Below, piece by piece: positions 16,312 to 25,626 of a stretch of DNA of 64,000 nucleotides. The notes beneath the pieces were generated by a model that made no database searches, had not been told where the DNA came from, and worked only from the letters and a program-made list of their open reading frames with translations. Source of the DNA: an uncultured Lachnospiraceae bacterium (lineage in GTDB: Bacteria > Bacillota > Clostridia > Lachnospirales > Lachnospiraceae). Within the stretch, counting starts at the first letter, position 1. Every line of letters starts with the position of its first letter. Location of the stretch: the NCBI GenBank assembly GCA_934317005.1, contig CAKREB010000004.1, forward strand, positions 124,001-188,000, in the 5' to 3' direction. The translations under genes were made by a program, and so were the position numbers.

Positions 16312-16417
16312 CAACGGATTCTAACGAAAGCCATAAGCCAAAAGTAAGTTTATATGCATTTGGCGGCTATATGCGAAGAATTTGACCGGAATGTGTATCC
16401 GGTATCTTAATATCGTA

Positions 16418-16456
16418 CATAAAATGGAAGGTTGATTACAGCCTTCCGTTTTGTGC
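16418..16456 (+). terminator. Terminator-like hairpin after the Tp47-like gene
   Basis: 14-bp stem CATAAAATGGAAGG / CCTTCCGTTTTGTG with two G-U pairs. Another hairpin ACCGGA / TCCGGT lies at 16385-16403. The T tract is within the 3' arm. Confidence 0.6.
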
Positions 16457-16532
16457 GTTATTATAAAAATGCGAGAAATGTAATTCGTATGGAAAGATAG
16501 AAAGTAAAACAAAAGATGGCAGGAATCAGAAG

Positions 16533-17606
16533 ATGGTAAATGAAGAAAGTAGTGGAATGGAGAAGCTTGTGAAAAGAAAATTAATGTGTCTGCTGTTATG
16601 TGCATTATTGCTTACCGGATGTCAGAACGGAAAAAGTAGTTCTGTGAAGCAGGAAGAGTCTATGACTGCAGAGAAAGAAATCTTTGCGATGGACACTTAT
16701 ATGACGGTGAAAACGTATGGAAAGCAGGCAAAGGAAGCAGCACAGGCTGCCGTAGATGAAATTAACCGTTTGGATGGGCTTTTGAGTACGGGAAAGAAAA
16801 GCAGTGAGATTGCGATTGTTAATGAAAATGGAAGTGAGATCGTATCGGAGGATACCGCTGCGCTGATAGAGCGTTCCATGCAATTGTATCAGGATACAGA
16901 GGGAGCTTTTAATATTGCGATATATCCGCTTATGAAAGCATGGGGATTTACAAATGAAAAGTATAAAGTGCCGGCGAAGGACACGATACAAAAGCTTTTA
17001 AAATATACTGATATTACTAAATTAGAATATGATAAAGATACAAGACAGCTGACATTACCAAAATGTTATGAGATTGATCTGGGAGGAATTGCAAAAGGGT
17101 ATACTTCAGAGCGGTTAATGAAAATCTTTCAGAAGTACAGGCTGGATGGAGGAATCGTATCACTTGGGGGGAATGTGCAGATGTATGGACACAAAACAAC
17201 ACAGGAGGAATGGAAGGTTGCGGTGGAAAATCCAGATACATCTCCGTTAGAGGGAGATTATCTTGGTGTTTTGACCACAACAGATAAGGCTGTGATCACC
17301 TCGGGAGGATATGAGCGATATTTTGAAAAGGATGGGAAGCGGTATCATCATATTCTGAATCCGAAGACAGGACAGCCTGCAGACAGTGGTTTGATCAGTG
17401 TAACAATCGTTAGTAAGGATGGAACACTGGCGGATGGGCTGTCTACCTCTTTATTTATCATGGGGAAAGAAAAAGGTGAAAAATATTGGAAAAAGCATGC
17501 TGATCTGTTTGATGTTATCTGGCAGGAAAAAGATGGAACCATTACGATAACACAGGGGTTACAGGATGTTTTTACATCGGATTTTGCTTATCAGACGGTA
17601 GGGTGA
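16533..17606 (+). CDS. apbE: FAD:protein FMN transferase (ApbE), lipoprotein
   Basis: 357-residue Mg-dependent flavin transferase that links FMN by phosphoester to Thr/Ser in [S/T]GA[T/S] sites of exported proteins. An N-terminal lipoprotein signal (LLLTGC, Cys30) places it outside the membrane. ApbE hallmarks are FAMDTYMTVKTYG, the catalytic-site region YEIDLGGIAKGYTSERL, GGNVQMYG, and the metal/FAD-binding C-terminal ADGLSTSLFIMG. The start is ATG 16533, but GTG 16569 (GGAGAAGCTT upstream) gives an equally good signal peptide. The next two genes encode five SGAT domains, so the enzyme and its likely substrates are adjacent. Confidence 0.92.
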   Translation: MVNEESSGMEKLVKRKLMCLLLCALLLTGCQNGKSSSVKQEESMTAEKEIFAMDTYMTVKTYGKQAKEAAQAAVDEINRLDGLLSTGKKSSEIAIVNENGSEIVSEDTAALIERSMQLYQDTEGAFNIAIYPLMKAWGFTNEKYKVPAKDTIQKLLKYTDITKLEYDKDTRQLTLPKCYEIDLGGIAKGYTSERLMKIFQKYRLDGGIVSLGGNVQMYGHKTTQEEWKVAVENPDTSPLEGDYLGVLTTTDKAVITSGGYERYFEKDGKRYHHILNPKTGQPADSGLISVTIVSKDGTLADGLSTSLFIMGKEKGEKYWKKHADLFDVIWQEKDGTITITQGLQDVFTSDFAYQTVG

Positions 17607-17643
17607 GCTGAAATGCGGGTTTTAGGAAAGGCATGGTGATAAC

Positions 17644-19341
17644 ATGAAGAAAAAAGAATGGTTGAAAAATCTGGTTTTTCTGGTACCGACTGTCTGTGTA
17701 GCGGTTTGTGCAGGCTGGGGGCTTCATATGGCAGCGAATATAGTATTGCCAAAGGCAGAAAACTTTGTAAAGCAGATAGAAAAAGACCGAAAACAGACGT
17801 CAGAGCTTTCGAAACAACAGGAACAAAAGCAGGCATCTGTAGAGAAGGTGACAGTTAAGAACAGTCAGTGGAAGGATGGAAGCTATATGGGTTCTGCCAG
17901 GGGGTATGGTGGAAATATTGTAGTCAGGATTACGGTTCGACAGGGAAAAATGACAGCTATTGAAGTGGTGTCCCATGCAGGGGAAACTAAATCCTTTTAT
18001 GAAAAGGCAAAAGGAATTATTGCAAAAATATTGTCTGCGCAAAGCGTCGATGTGGATACTGTGTCAGGGGCAACGTATTCTTCAAACGGCATCCGAAATG
18101 CTGTGGCAGAGGCATTACAAAAGGCAGGAGATACAAAGGTGAAGGCGGTTGCAGCTACAGCTAAGAAACAGAGTACGCAGTCATCACAAAGGCTGGCGCG
18201 TAAAAAGGCAGTGAAAGGACAGCCGTCAGACGGCGTGTATTCCGGCAGTGCTGTCTGCCAAAGATTTGGCTATACCGTACGGTTGAAGGCAAAGTTTAAA
18301 GATGGAAAGCTAGTTGCCTTATATGATATGAAAATGCTGGAAAATATGGACAGTGCCAATGTCAGTTATATGAAAAGGGCATGGAGAGAGATGGTTAAAA
18401 GACTTTTAAAAAGACAGTCCGATCAGGTGGATACTGTATCAGGAGCAACCTATTCCTCTCAAACAATCGTACAGGCATATCTGGACGCATATGAAAAGGC
18501 GGTGCAGCATAATAAAACGTCTGACCGGAAAAAGGATACTGCAAAGTCAGAAAAGACACCGTCACAGATCAAGGTACCATCTGCAAGCAGTGTACCATCA
18601 GAGAAGATAGTGGATGGAAGCTATAAGGTGAGCGCATTATGTGAACCGGATGAGGATGAGGCTTTTGAGCGTTATACCTTGCAGGCTGTTGTGACGTTTC
18701 GCAAGGGGAAATGTATTAAGATTGACAGCTTTTCCTCGGACAGAGAGGCTAACCGTTCGTATTATATGAAGGCGGCATCCGGAGCGAAAGGAGCAGCCGG
18801 AGTGGTACAGCAGATTATCAAAAAGCAGTCTGCGCAGGGAATACAGGCAGTATCGGGAGCAACCTGTTCCTCAAAGACGATTGTTCGGCTGTATGTTAAT
18901 GCACTCTGTCAGGCTGTAAAGCAGCCGGAAGCTACCGCTATGCCGACCTTGCAGCCGACTGAAACACCGGTAAATACTCCGATGCCGACAGAAACTCCAA
19001 AGGCAGATGATATTATTCTGATTCCGCTTAAGTCAGGAAAATATCCACAAAGTGTATTGGTAGAGCCGGATGAAGAGGAAGATTTTGAGGAATATACTAT
19101 CTCTGCTGATGTTGTTTTCGCAGAAAACCGGTTTGCGGGCTTTGAAAATGTTATATTATCTGATGAGAGCAATCGCTGGTATTATGCGCGTGCTTTAAAT
19201 GGAACGAAAACAAAGAAGGGACTGCTTACACAGATACATGAAAAAGAAAATGATCAGTTGGATAGTGTATCAGGGGCAACCTGCACCTCGAAAGCATTGA
19301 TTGAAATGTATGCAAGGGCATGGAGGGAAGCAAAGGAATGA
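17644..19341 (+). CDS. Exported protein with four FMN-binding domains
   Basis: 565-residue protein. An N-terminal membrane anchor (about 9-34) is followed by a coiled stretch and four FMN_bind (RnfG/NqrC C-terminal-like) domains: about 78-160, 196-287, 324-424 and 463-563. Each ends in a flavinylation motif with the acceptor Thr retained: SGAT at T144, T269, T407 and T546. Linkers are Lys/Ser-rich or Pro/Thr-rich (TPVNTPMPTETP near 440-452). Domains 3 and 4 share an acidic EPDEDEAFERYT / EPDEEEDFEEYT insert lacking in 1 and 2, so they arose by a later duplication. It is probably a multi-flavin wire on the outer face of the membrane. It lies 37 bases after apbE and overlaps the next gene by 4 bases. 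Confidence 0.9.
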   Translation: MKKKEWLKNLVFLVPTVCVAVCAGWGLHMAANIVLPKAENFVKQIEKDRKQTSELSKQQEQKQASVEKVTVKNSQWKDGSYMGSARGYGGNIVVRITVRQGKMTAIEVVSHAGETKSFYEKAKGIIAKILSAQSVDVDTVSGATYSSNGIRNAVAEALQKAGDTKVKAVAATAKKQSTQSSQRLARKKAVKGQPSDGVYSGSAVCQRFGYTVRLKAKFKDGKLVALYDMKMLENMDSANVSYMKRAWREMVKRLLKRQSDQVDTVSGATYSSQTIVQAYLDAYEKAVQHNKTSDRKKDTAKSEKTPSQIKVPSASSVPSEKIVDGSYKVSALCEPDEDEAFERYTLQAVVTFRKGKCIKIDSFSSDREANRSYYMKAASGAKGAAGVVQQIIKKQSAQGIQAVSGATCSSKTIVRLYVNALCQAVKQPEATAMPTLQPTETPVNTPMPTETPKADDIILIPLKSGKYPQSVLVEPDEEEDFEEYTISADVVFAENRFAGFENVILSDESNRWYYARALNGTKTKKGLLTQIHEKENDQLDSVSGATCTSKALIEMYARAWREAKE

Positions 19342-19727
19342 GAGGATTTATTGTAAAATGTGTCAATCTGCTGTTGGTGATCGGACTTCTTTTGGGGTAT
19401 TCTGTCGAAGCAGAACGTCTGAAAGCAGCGCAGAAGCGTGAAGCCGCAAAAGCGAAGCAGGAGGCATTTGCAGAGGACGGAACATATGAAGGAAGTGGAC
19501 AGGGGTTTGGTGGAGAGATTACCGTGCGTCTTACGGTACAAGATCAAAAGCTTGTCAAAGCTGAAATTGTATCGGCGCCTAAGGAAACAAAGGAGTATCT
19601 GGATTCTGCGAAGGCTATATTGGACACAGCGGTAAAAAAGCAGTCTGTTCAGGTAGATACCGTATCAGGTGCTACATTATCTTCCAATGGAATTTTGGAG
19701 GCAATGAAGCATGCGATGCAAAAATAG
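19338..19727 (+). CDS. Single FMN-binding domain protein, membrane anchored
   Basis: 129-residue protein. One N-terminal membrane helix (about 3-23) and a charged coiled segment lead to a single FMN_bind domain (about 46-128) with the ApbE target SGATLSS at S110-T113. It starts at ATG 19338, overlapping the preceding stop (ATGA); an ORF start at 19320 inside the upstream gene is unlikely. It is most like domain 1 of the four-domain protein (GTYEGSGQGFGGEITVRLTV versus GSYMGSARGYGGNIVVRITV). It probably passes electrons between the NapH-like protein and the larger flavoprotein. That order is inferred. Confidence 0.88.
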   Translation: MRGFIVKCVNLLLVIGLLLGYSVEAERLKAAQKREAAKAKQEAFAEDGTYEGSGQGFGGEITVRLTVQDQKLVKAEIVSAPKETKEYLDSAKAILDTAVKKQSVQVDTVSGATLSSNGILEAMKHAMQK

Positions 19728-19805
19728 TGTGAAGAATATTTCTAAGTCTGCCTACGTGCAGTCAGAAGAAACTTGGTTCACGCAGAAAGAAGAGAGATAA
19801 AAGAG

Positions 19806-20579
19806 ATGTCAAGTGTAAAAACAAGATTACAAAAATTGCAGTGGATACGGATTGTCGTACAGCTTGCCTTTTTCCTGTGGATGCCGTCATTATTTTCACA
19901 GACCTTTTCCGGAGTGAAAGAAATTCTTACGAATATGGGGAAGGGGCAGCCACTGCAGATTTCAGGGTTTGTGCTGCGGCTTTTCATCCTAAGCGTGATC
20001 ATAGTTTTGGCAGGAAGAATATTTTGCGGCTGGCTGTGTGCCTTTGGTGCGATTGGTGACTGGATATATCTGCTATCTTCTGCGATTCAAAAGAAAAGCG
20101 GGAAGTGCCTGCCAACCCTTTCTGAAAAATGGCAGATCCGATTGCAAAAGATCAAATATATTGTTTTGTCTGGAATTTTGTTATTATGTTTTCTGGGATA
20201 TAGTGAAGAGGTCACAAAATACAGTCCGTGGACAGTATTTTCGCTGCTTACGGAGCAAAATTTACAGCTTGTAAAATACGGAGCAGCTACGTTTTTGCTG
20301 GTTCTTATCCTTTTGGGGATGATGTGGCAGGAAAGATTTTTCTGTCAGTTTTTCTGTCCGTTAGGGGCAATTTTTTCTCTGTTGCCTCGAATACCGGTAT
20401 ATCGTGTCAAACCAAAGAAAAAGGAATGCTTAAAGGGATGTAAGGCGTGTACGTTAAGATGTCCGGTCAGATTAAAGTTTGATGAGGCAGAAAGCAGAGA
20501 GGGAGAATGTATCAGTTGTGGAAGGTGTTTTATGGTATGCCCACAGCGTCATAGGAAAGAACAGAAAGCAGGAAAATAG
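19806..20579 (+). CDS. NapH/NosR-like membrane polyferredoxin (4Fe-4S)
   Basis: 257-residue integral membrane iron-sulfur protein. About four to five hydrophobic segments hold two CxxxC elements characteristic of this family, RIFCGWLCAFGAIGDW (C74, C78) and RFFCQFFCPLGAIFSL (C180, C184). The C-terminal cytoplasmic tail has two ferredoxin motifs: C208-C212-C215-C219 and C235-C238-C241-C245, each followed by Pro. The first has CX3C spacing rather than the usual CX2C. Relatives (NapH, NosR, RsxA-associated proteins) pass electrons from quinols or ferredoxin across the membrane. The start ATG 19806 is chosen over an upstream TTG. Location directly after the two flavin-domain genes suggests it feeds them. 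Confidence 0.88.
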   Translation: MSSVKTRLQKLQWIRIVVQLAFFLWMPSLFSQTFSGVKEILTNMGKGQPLQISGFVLRLFILSVIIVLAGRIFCGWLCAFGAIGDWIYLLSSAIQKKSGKCLPTLSEKWQIRLQKIKYIVLSGILLLCFLGYSEEVTKYSPWTVFSLLTEQNLQLVKYGAATFLLVLILLGMMWQERFFCQFFCPLGAIFSLLPRIPVYRVKPKKKECLKGCKACTLRCPVRLKFDEAESREGECISCGRCFMVCPQRHRKEQKAGK

Positions 20580-20642
20580 AAGACAGGCATGATATCAGAG
20601 GATAAAGCATAGGCTACTAATGAAGAAAAAACAGAGGTGCCT

Positions 20643-21275
20643 ATGCTTAATTATTTATGGGGAATCATGATTTTGATCGGGCTTGGATATGGTATTGTAA
20701 CCGGTCAGGTGGAAGCACTGAGCAATGCAGCGATTGACAGTGCCGGAGAGGCGGTTACGCTTGCCATTACCATGCTTGGGATCATGGCAATGTGGACGGG
20801 ATTAATGGAGGTGGCAAGAAAAGCAGGACTAATGGAACGGATGACAAGGGGGATTCATCCAATCCTTCATTTTTTGTTTCCGAGAATTCCGATGGAAGAC
20901 AGGGCAAATGAATATATTGCTGCTAACATAATTGCAAATATGTTAGGTCTTGGATGGGCAGCAACCCCAATGGGCTTAAAGGCAATGCGGGAGCTGGCAA
21001 GACTGGAGAGAGAGAGGATTGCACGGCAGCGAGGGATAGAAAAAGAGAAAAGTGATCAGATACAGTGCTCTAAAGCGTCCGACGAGATGTGCACTTTTCT
21101 GGTGCTCAATATTTCTTCCCTGCAGATCATACCGGTCAGTGTCATTGCTTATCGTGCACAATATGGTGCCGTAAATCCGGCGGCAATCGTTTTGCCGGGA
21201 CTGCTTGCAACACTTGTGAGTACTTTGACTGCTGTAGTTTTTTGTAAGCTGATGTGTCAAAAAAGCAGCAGATAG
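20643..21275 (+). CDS. spmA: Spore maturation protein A
   Basis: About 210-residue polytopic membrane protein with the nucleoside-recognition (Gate) fold. SpmA-type motifs are DSAGEAVTLAITMLGIMAMW, ANIIANMLGLGWAATPMGLKAM and FLVLNISSLQIIPVSVIAYR. SpmA and SpmB together are needed for proper spore core dehydration in Bacillus and Clostridium. Start ATG 20643 has GAGG 5 bases upstream, while the GTG at 20637 sits inside that site. spmB, normally the next gene, is absent: the next coding sequence is a sulfotransferase. It lies 63 bases after the NapH-like gene and may share its transcript. Confidence 0.87.
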   Translation: MLNYLWGIMILIGLGYGIVTGQVEALSNAAIDSAGEAVTLAITMLGIMAMWTGLMEVARKAGLMERMTRGIHPILHFLFPRIPMEDRANEYIAANIIANMLGLGWAATPMGLKAMRELARLERERIARQRGIEKEKSDQIQCSKASDEMCTFLVLNISSLQIIPVSVIAYRAQYGAVNPAAIVLPGLLATLVSTLTAVVFCKLMCQKSSR

Positions 21276-21431
21276 TCAGGGCATTCCAACGAATATTTTT
21301 ATATGATAATATCACATTTTATCCACAAATTTGACAAATTTATCTGTTAAATATAATAAAGAGGGTTTCATTTAATATACAATATCAGGGTAAAAGCGAG
21401 GGGCTGAATTTATATATGGAGGTCACTTGAC

Positions 21432-22559
21432 ATGGGAAGGCTATATTTACACATCGGAACACCAAAAACCGGTACTTCAATGATTCAATACTTTATGGCA
21501 AAGAATCGCAAAAAAATCATCAAGAAGGGATACATTTATCCAAATTTCGGCTATGAATTTGAAGGCATTGGCAGAAACAGGAATGCCCATTTTCTGGTTC
21601 ACAAATTCTTTGATGAAAATAAAAACAGACTATACGATCAGGAAAAAAAGCTTCATACAGAAGGCTTGCAGCTTTTATTGTGCGAGTTAGACAAACATGA
21701 AAATGTCGTGCTTTCCGATGAGCATATCTGGAACGGCTACCAGTCTATCGAAAACTTCTGGGAAAAACTTTACCAAACTCTTACAGAAGCCGGTCACGAG
21801 TTAAAGGTTATTGTCTATCTGAGAAGACAGGACTTATATATACAATCCTACTGGGCGCAGCAGGTAAAAGAAGTTTCAAAAGAATCCTTTGCACACTACA
21901 TTGATGCCAAGAGATATCAAAAAGGTCATCTTCACTATGCAGCAGAGTTAGATAAGATTGCTGCTGTGATCGGGGAAGAAAATCTCTGTGTGCGTGTTTA
22001 CGAAAAGGGTCAATATTATGGTGGAAACGGTAATCTGATCGAGGACTTTTTGCATACGATCGGTCTGACACTGACAGACGAATATGCGGTATCTAAAACA
22101 GTTGTTAATGGAAGTATCAGTGGTGATTGTCTGGAAGTGAAGCGTATTCTGAATCAAATGCCTGAATTTCGTGCCAAGAAAAACTTTCTGATTCCTATTA
22201 TGCAGAACGTATCTGCACAGGAGGGCAGATCATCTGACTATTCCCGTGCCGCCTGCTTTGCCAAAGGACAGAAGGAAGCCTTTTTGAAGCAATATGAAAT
22301 GGACAATGAAATAACTGCAAAAAAATATCTGCACAAGGAATCGGGAATCCTTTTTGAAGACCGGAAAGGACTAACGGACGAAGAATCACCAAAGGCATAT
22401 TCAAAGGAAGAACTGGTTCTTGCCTGCGGAGAAATGTTACTTGAGATGCAAAACGAACTTGAAAAATCACACGGAAAAATTGCAGAACTGAACCAGAATA
22501 TGCAAAATAGGCTTTATAAAAAGCTAAAAGCATGGAAGCGCAGACTGCTAAAAAAATAG
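21432..22559 (+). CDS. Sulfotransferase-like protein
   Basis: 375-residue cytosolic protein with a PAPS-dependent sulfotransferase fold. The phosphosulfate-binding loop is LYLHIGTPKTGTSMIQ (residues 4-19). The 3'-phosphate-binding region is probably VIVYLRRQDLYIQSYWAQQ (about 126-144). The C-terminal 50 residues are a charged helix (LEMQNELEKSHGKIAELNQN), possibly for membrane or partner association. It starts after an excellent GGAGGTCAC ribosome binding site and has an upstream TTGACA (21331) with a TATAAT-like box. Such enzymes sulfate surface polysaccharides or lipids and are uncommon in gut Clostridia. No PAPS-synthesis genes are nearby. Wording of codon use (more C-ending codons) differs slightly from neighbours. 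Confidence 0.78.
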   Translation: MGRLYLHIGTPKTGTSMIQYFMAKNRKKIIKKGYIYPNFGYEFEGIGRNRNAHFLVHKFFDENKNRLYDQEKKLHTEGLQLLLCELDKHENVVLSDEHIWNGYQSIENFWEKLYQTLTEAGHELKVIVYLRRQDLYIQSYWAQQVKEVSKESFAHYIDAKRYQKGHLHYAAELDKIAAVIGEENLCVRVYEKGQYYGGNGNLIEDFLHTIGLTLTDEYAVSKTVVNGSISGDCLEVKRILNQMPEFRAKKNFLIPIMQNVSAQEGRSSDYSRAACFAKGQKEAFLKQYEMDNEITAKKYLHKESGILFEDRKGLTDEESPKAYSKEELVLACGEMLLEMQNELEKSHGKIAELNQNMQNRLYKKLKAWKRRLLKK

Positions 22560-22623
22560 AGCTGAAAATAGAAATATGTTTCCTCAAAAAATTTGATAAA
22601 GTTTTTGAGAATAGAAAAAAATC

Positions 22624-22651
22624 CTTGACCTTTTTATCAGATTATTATAAA
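22624..22651 (+). promoter_or_regulatory. Promoter of tRNA-Thr
   Basis: TTGACC (22624-22629), 16-bp spacer, TATAAA (22646-22651), 12 bases before the mature tRNA. Confidence 0.75.
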
Positions 22652-22663
22652 ATGATTATCAGT

Positions 22664-22736
22664 GCTGAAATAGCTCAGTTGGTAGAGCACTTCACTCGTA
22701 ATGAAGGGGTCGAGGGTTCAAGTCCCTTTTTCAGCT
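22664..22736 (+). tRNA. tRNA-Thr (anticodon CGU)
   Basis: 73 bases forming a standard cloverleaf. The acceptor stem is GCUGAAA / UUUCAGC, the D arm AGCUCAGUUGGUAGAGC, the anticodon loop CUCGUAA (CGU, reads ACG), and the T arm GAGGGUUCAAGUCCCUU. The discriminator is U and no CCA is encoded. Confidence 0.95.
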
Positions 22737-22745
22737 TAGCGGTAA

Positions 22746-22779
22746 AGTCTTAGAAACATAGTGTTCTAAGGCTTTTTCT
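22746..22779 (+). terminator. Terminator after tRNA-Thr
   Basis: AAGTCTTAGAA / TTCTAAGGCTT stem with one G-U pair, followed by TTTCTTT. Confidence 0.8.
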
Positions 22780-22809
22780 TTATAGAACTTTCGATTGGGG
22801 GAATCGAAG

Positions 22810-23529
22810 ATGGCAGGAACGATGGTACACTTATTGGTTGCAGAAAAGCTGTTGAAGGAACTACAGCGGCGAAACTGGCGGTATTCGGATGCAGAGAAGT
22901 CAGCGTTTGAACCGGATTATTTTATTGCAGGAAACATCTGTCCGGATGGGATCATGGCGCGCAAGAACTATGAGAGAAGTATGAAACTGCACACGCACTT
23001 TCGGGATGGTATCCCGGATGGAAGCTTTGACAAGCCTGGCATGGTGCAGCTATTTGAGAAAAGGATGCGGCAGTTTTGGAAAGAGCACAAAAGGGAAGAC
23101 AGGGACTTCCTAAGCCTTTATCTGGGCTATATTACTCACATGATGACAGATGAAAGATTTATTTTGGAAGAGCGGCCTAAATTTTTTGAAAATATTGCTG
23201 TAATCCATTTGACACAGCAGGATCGGGAAACCTTTATAAGATTTAACCGTGAAACGGATCTGGTTGATTTTCGTCTGATAAGGGAATTTCCGATATTACA
23301 GGAAGCGAAAAAGGCATTGGAGAGGGTAAAGCCTTATGAAATCAGGGGGATGATCACGGCAGAGGAATTGAATGAGAGCCGGGCATGGATCTTACAACAC
23401 TTTTTTAGGGAACAGCACCAGAAGGAACAGACACAGTATCTGGAATATGACAGCATGGTGCGTTTTGTAGAAACAGTTACACAGGAGATCATAAATCGCC
23501 TTTTTGAAGAACATTATTTAGAAGAGTAG
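22810..23529 (+). CDS. Zinc-dependent phospholipase C-like family protein
   Basis: 239-residue soluble protein resembling the bacterial family annotated as zinc-dependent phospholipase C-like (fold related to alpha-toxin-type S1/P1 nucleases). The metal-ligand-rich N-terminal region has TMVHLLVAEKLL, FIAGNICPDGI (family Asp) and MKLHTHFRDGIP (His cluster), then YLGYITHMMTDERF (His, Asp). There is no signal peptide, so it acts inside the cell, unlike secreted clostridial toxins. Substrate is unknown and lipase activity should not be assumed. The start ATG 22810 follows GGGGGA; an upstream TTG (22795) is less likely. Confidence 0.72.
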   Translation: MAGTMVHLLVAEKLLKELQRRNWRYSDAEKSAFEPDYFIAGNICPDGIMARKNYERSMKLHTHFRDGIPDGSFDKPGMVQLFEKRMRQFWKEHKREDRDFLSLYLGYITHMMTDERFILEERPKFFENIAVIHLTQQDRETFIRFNRETDLVDFRLIREFPILQEAKKALERVKPYEIRGMITAEELNESRAWILQHFFREQHQKEQTQYLEYDSMVRFVETVTQEIINRLFEEHYLEE

Positions 23530-23530
23530 A

Positions 23531-23590
23531 GTGCCAAAAGGTGGAAGTCATATAAAGAAAGTGCCTTTTGACAACTTGATCTTTAGAAGG
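23531..23590 (+). repeat. Dispersed intergenic repeat, copy c
   Basis: GTGCCAAAAGG, then GGAAGTCATATAAAGAAAG and TGCCTTTTGACA. The CCAAAAGG and CCTTTTG words can pair, making it hairpin-like. It is related to the copies at 7245, 12499 and 55586. Confidence 0.6.
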
Positions 23591-23610
23591 ATAAAAGCAT
23601 AAAGAATATT

Positions 23611-23640
23611 AAAAAACGAGGGTTATCATTTGATAACCCC
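23611..23640 (-). terminator. Terminator of gdhA
   Basis: Reading the minus strand, GGGTTATCA / TGATAACCC stem with a two-base loop, then TCG and six T. Confidence 0.85.
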
Positions 23641-23685
23641 CGCATCTGTATTATGATACAAAAATGGCTAATCCTGTATTAAAAA

Positions 23686-25038
<1,353 letters not shown>

Positions 25039-25326
25039 TGCTAAAAAACCTCCTTTATATTAGTATTAGGTACCTCGTTGTACCCGCGAGTGAAACCCGT
25101 AAGAATAGTATCTCATGAATTGTTAGAAAATTCAATATTTTTTGCAAAAAAATATACATGTATACAAAAAAACTGTGAAAAAAATTTCTTTTTTCTGCTG
25201 TTTTTTGTAAGAATACACTAATTTTTTGCGCAAAAAACGAAAAAAATTAAAAATGAGGGGCTGTTACAGCGAAAATCAAATCGTTGTCAAAGTATTGTTT
25301 AACATGTCATTTATCTGGTGTGATAG
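25039..25326. other. AT-rich gdhA upstream region
   Basis: About 290 bases, very A/T-rich, carrying the leftward gdhA promoter region and the palindrome at 25152-25165. No coding sequence recognised. Confidence 0.5.
25152..25165 (-). promoter_or_regulatory. Palindromic operator candidate upstream of gdhA
   Basis: On the minus strand GTATACATGTATAT, containing the perfect palindrome TATACATGTATA. It lies about 115 bases upstream of the gdhA start. A nearly identical sequence, GTATACATGCATAC, lies upstream of the citrate synthase gene (54007-54020). Confidence 0.45.
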
Positions 25327-25443
25327 AATCTTCGGATAAAAGAGAACGATATTATTTTTGAAATCGGAAGATGGTTTATCAGTAATCCAAAAGAGGCAAT
25401 AGAAATGGCAGAAAGACACGGATATCTGATAGATTATTTATAA
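25327..25443 (+). pseudogene. Unidentified 39-codon coding remnant
   Basis: Open frame between stops, lacking a start codon and ribosome binding site, encoding ...NDIIFEIGRWFISNPKEAIE... and ending HGYLIDYL. Amino-acid composition is protein-like and amphipathic-helical rather than random. It looks like the C-terminal tail of a deleted gene. Family not recognised. Confidence 0.3.
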
Positions 25444-25465
25444 TAGGTAGAAAGCAGTAAAAAGG

Positions 25466-25494
25466 TATTTTATGAACAAAATATTCATAAAATA
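25466..25494. promoter_or_regulatory. Perfect 11-bp inverted repeat next to a promoter
   Basis: TATTTTATGAA / TTCATAAAATA with a 7-base centre (25466-25476 / 25484-25494). The right arm abuts the -35 box at 25493, a fitting place for an operator of the small RNA gene that follows. Confidence 0.45.
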
Positions 25495-25521
25495 GACACA
25501 AAATGGACACATATCCATAAT
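25493..25521 (+). promoter_or_regulatory. Promoter of candidate small RNA
   Basis: TAGACA (25493-25498), 17-bp spacer, CATAAT (25516-25521). Predicted start about 25528. Confidence 0.5.
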
Positions 25522-25527
25522 ACAATG

Positions 25528-25626
25528 AATTTCAGAAAGTGAAAACTTTCTACTCCCACCCTATTATACGCTGGATAACGAAAGTTATCCGACAAAAAGA
25601 GCCTTCCCGGGCTCTTTTTGTTTTTT
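25528..25626 (+). ncRNA. Candidate small RNA, three stem-loops
   Basis: Three consecutive perfect hairpins follow a promoter. H1 is AGAAAGT-GAAA-ACTTTCT (25534-25551). H2 is GGATAAC-GAAA-GTTATCC (25573-25590). H3 is a terminator AAAAAGAGCC / GGCTCTTTTT with T run (25594-25626). H1 and H2 both have 7-bp stems capped by a GAAA tetraloop. The 21-base pyrimidine-rich linker between them (CTCCCACCC at its core) is single stranded. No plausible ORF fits; a 78-codon frame through here has no ribosome binding site and crosses the terminator. A transcript of about 95 nt is predicted. I do not recognise the family. GAAA loops often dock into receptors or bind proteins. Confidence 0.55.
25594..25626 (+). 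terminator. Terminator of candidate small RNA
   Basis: AAAAAGAGCC / GGCTCTTTTT (25594-25603 / 25610-25619) then GTTTTTT. Followed by ATAGGAAATTGC (25632-25643). Confidence 0.9.

Noticed and set aside
22532..22753. 73-codon ORF over tRNA-Thr
   Set aside because: It spans the tRNA gene; the tRNA fold is unambiguous and the ORF has no ribosome binding site.
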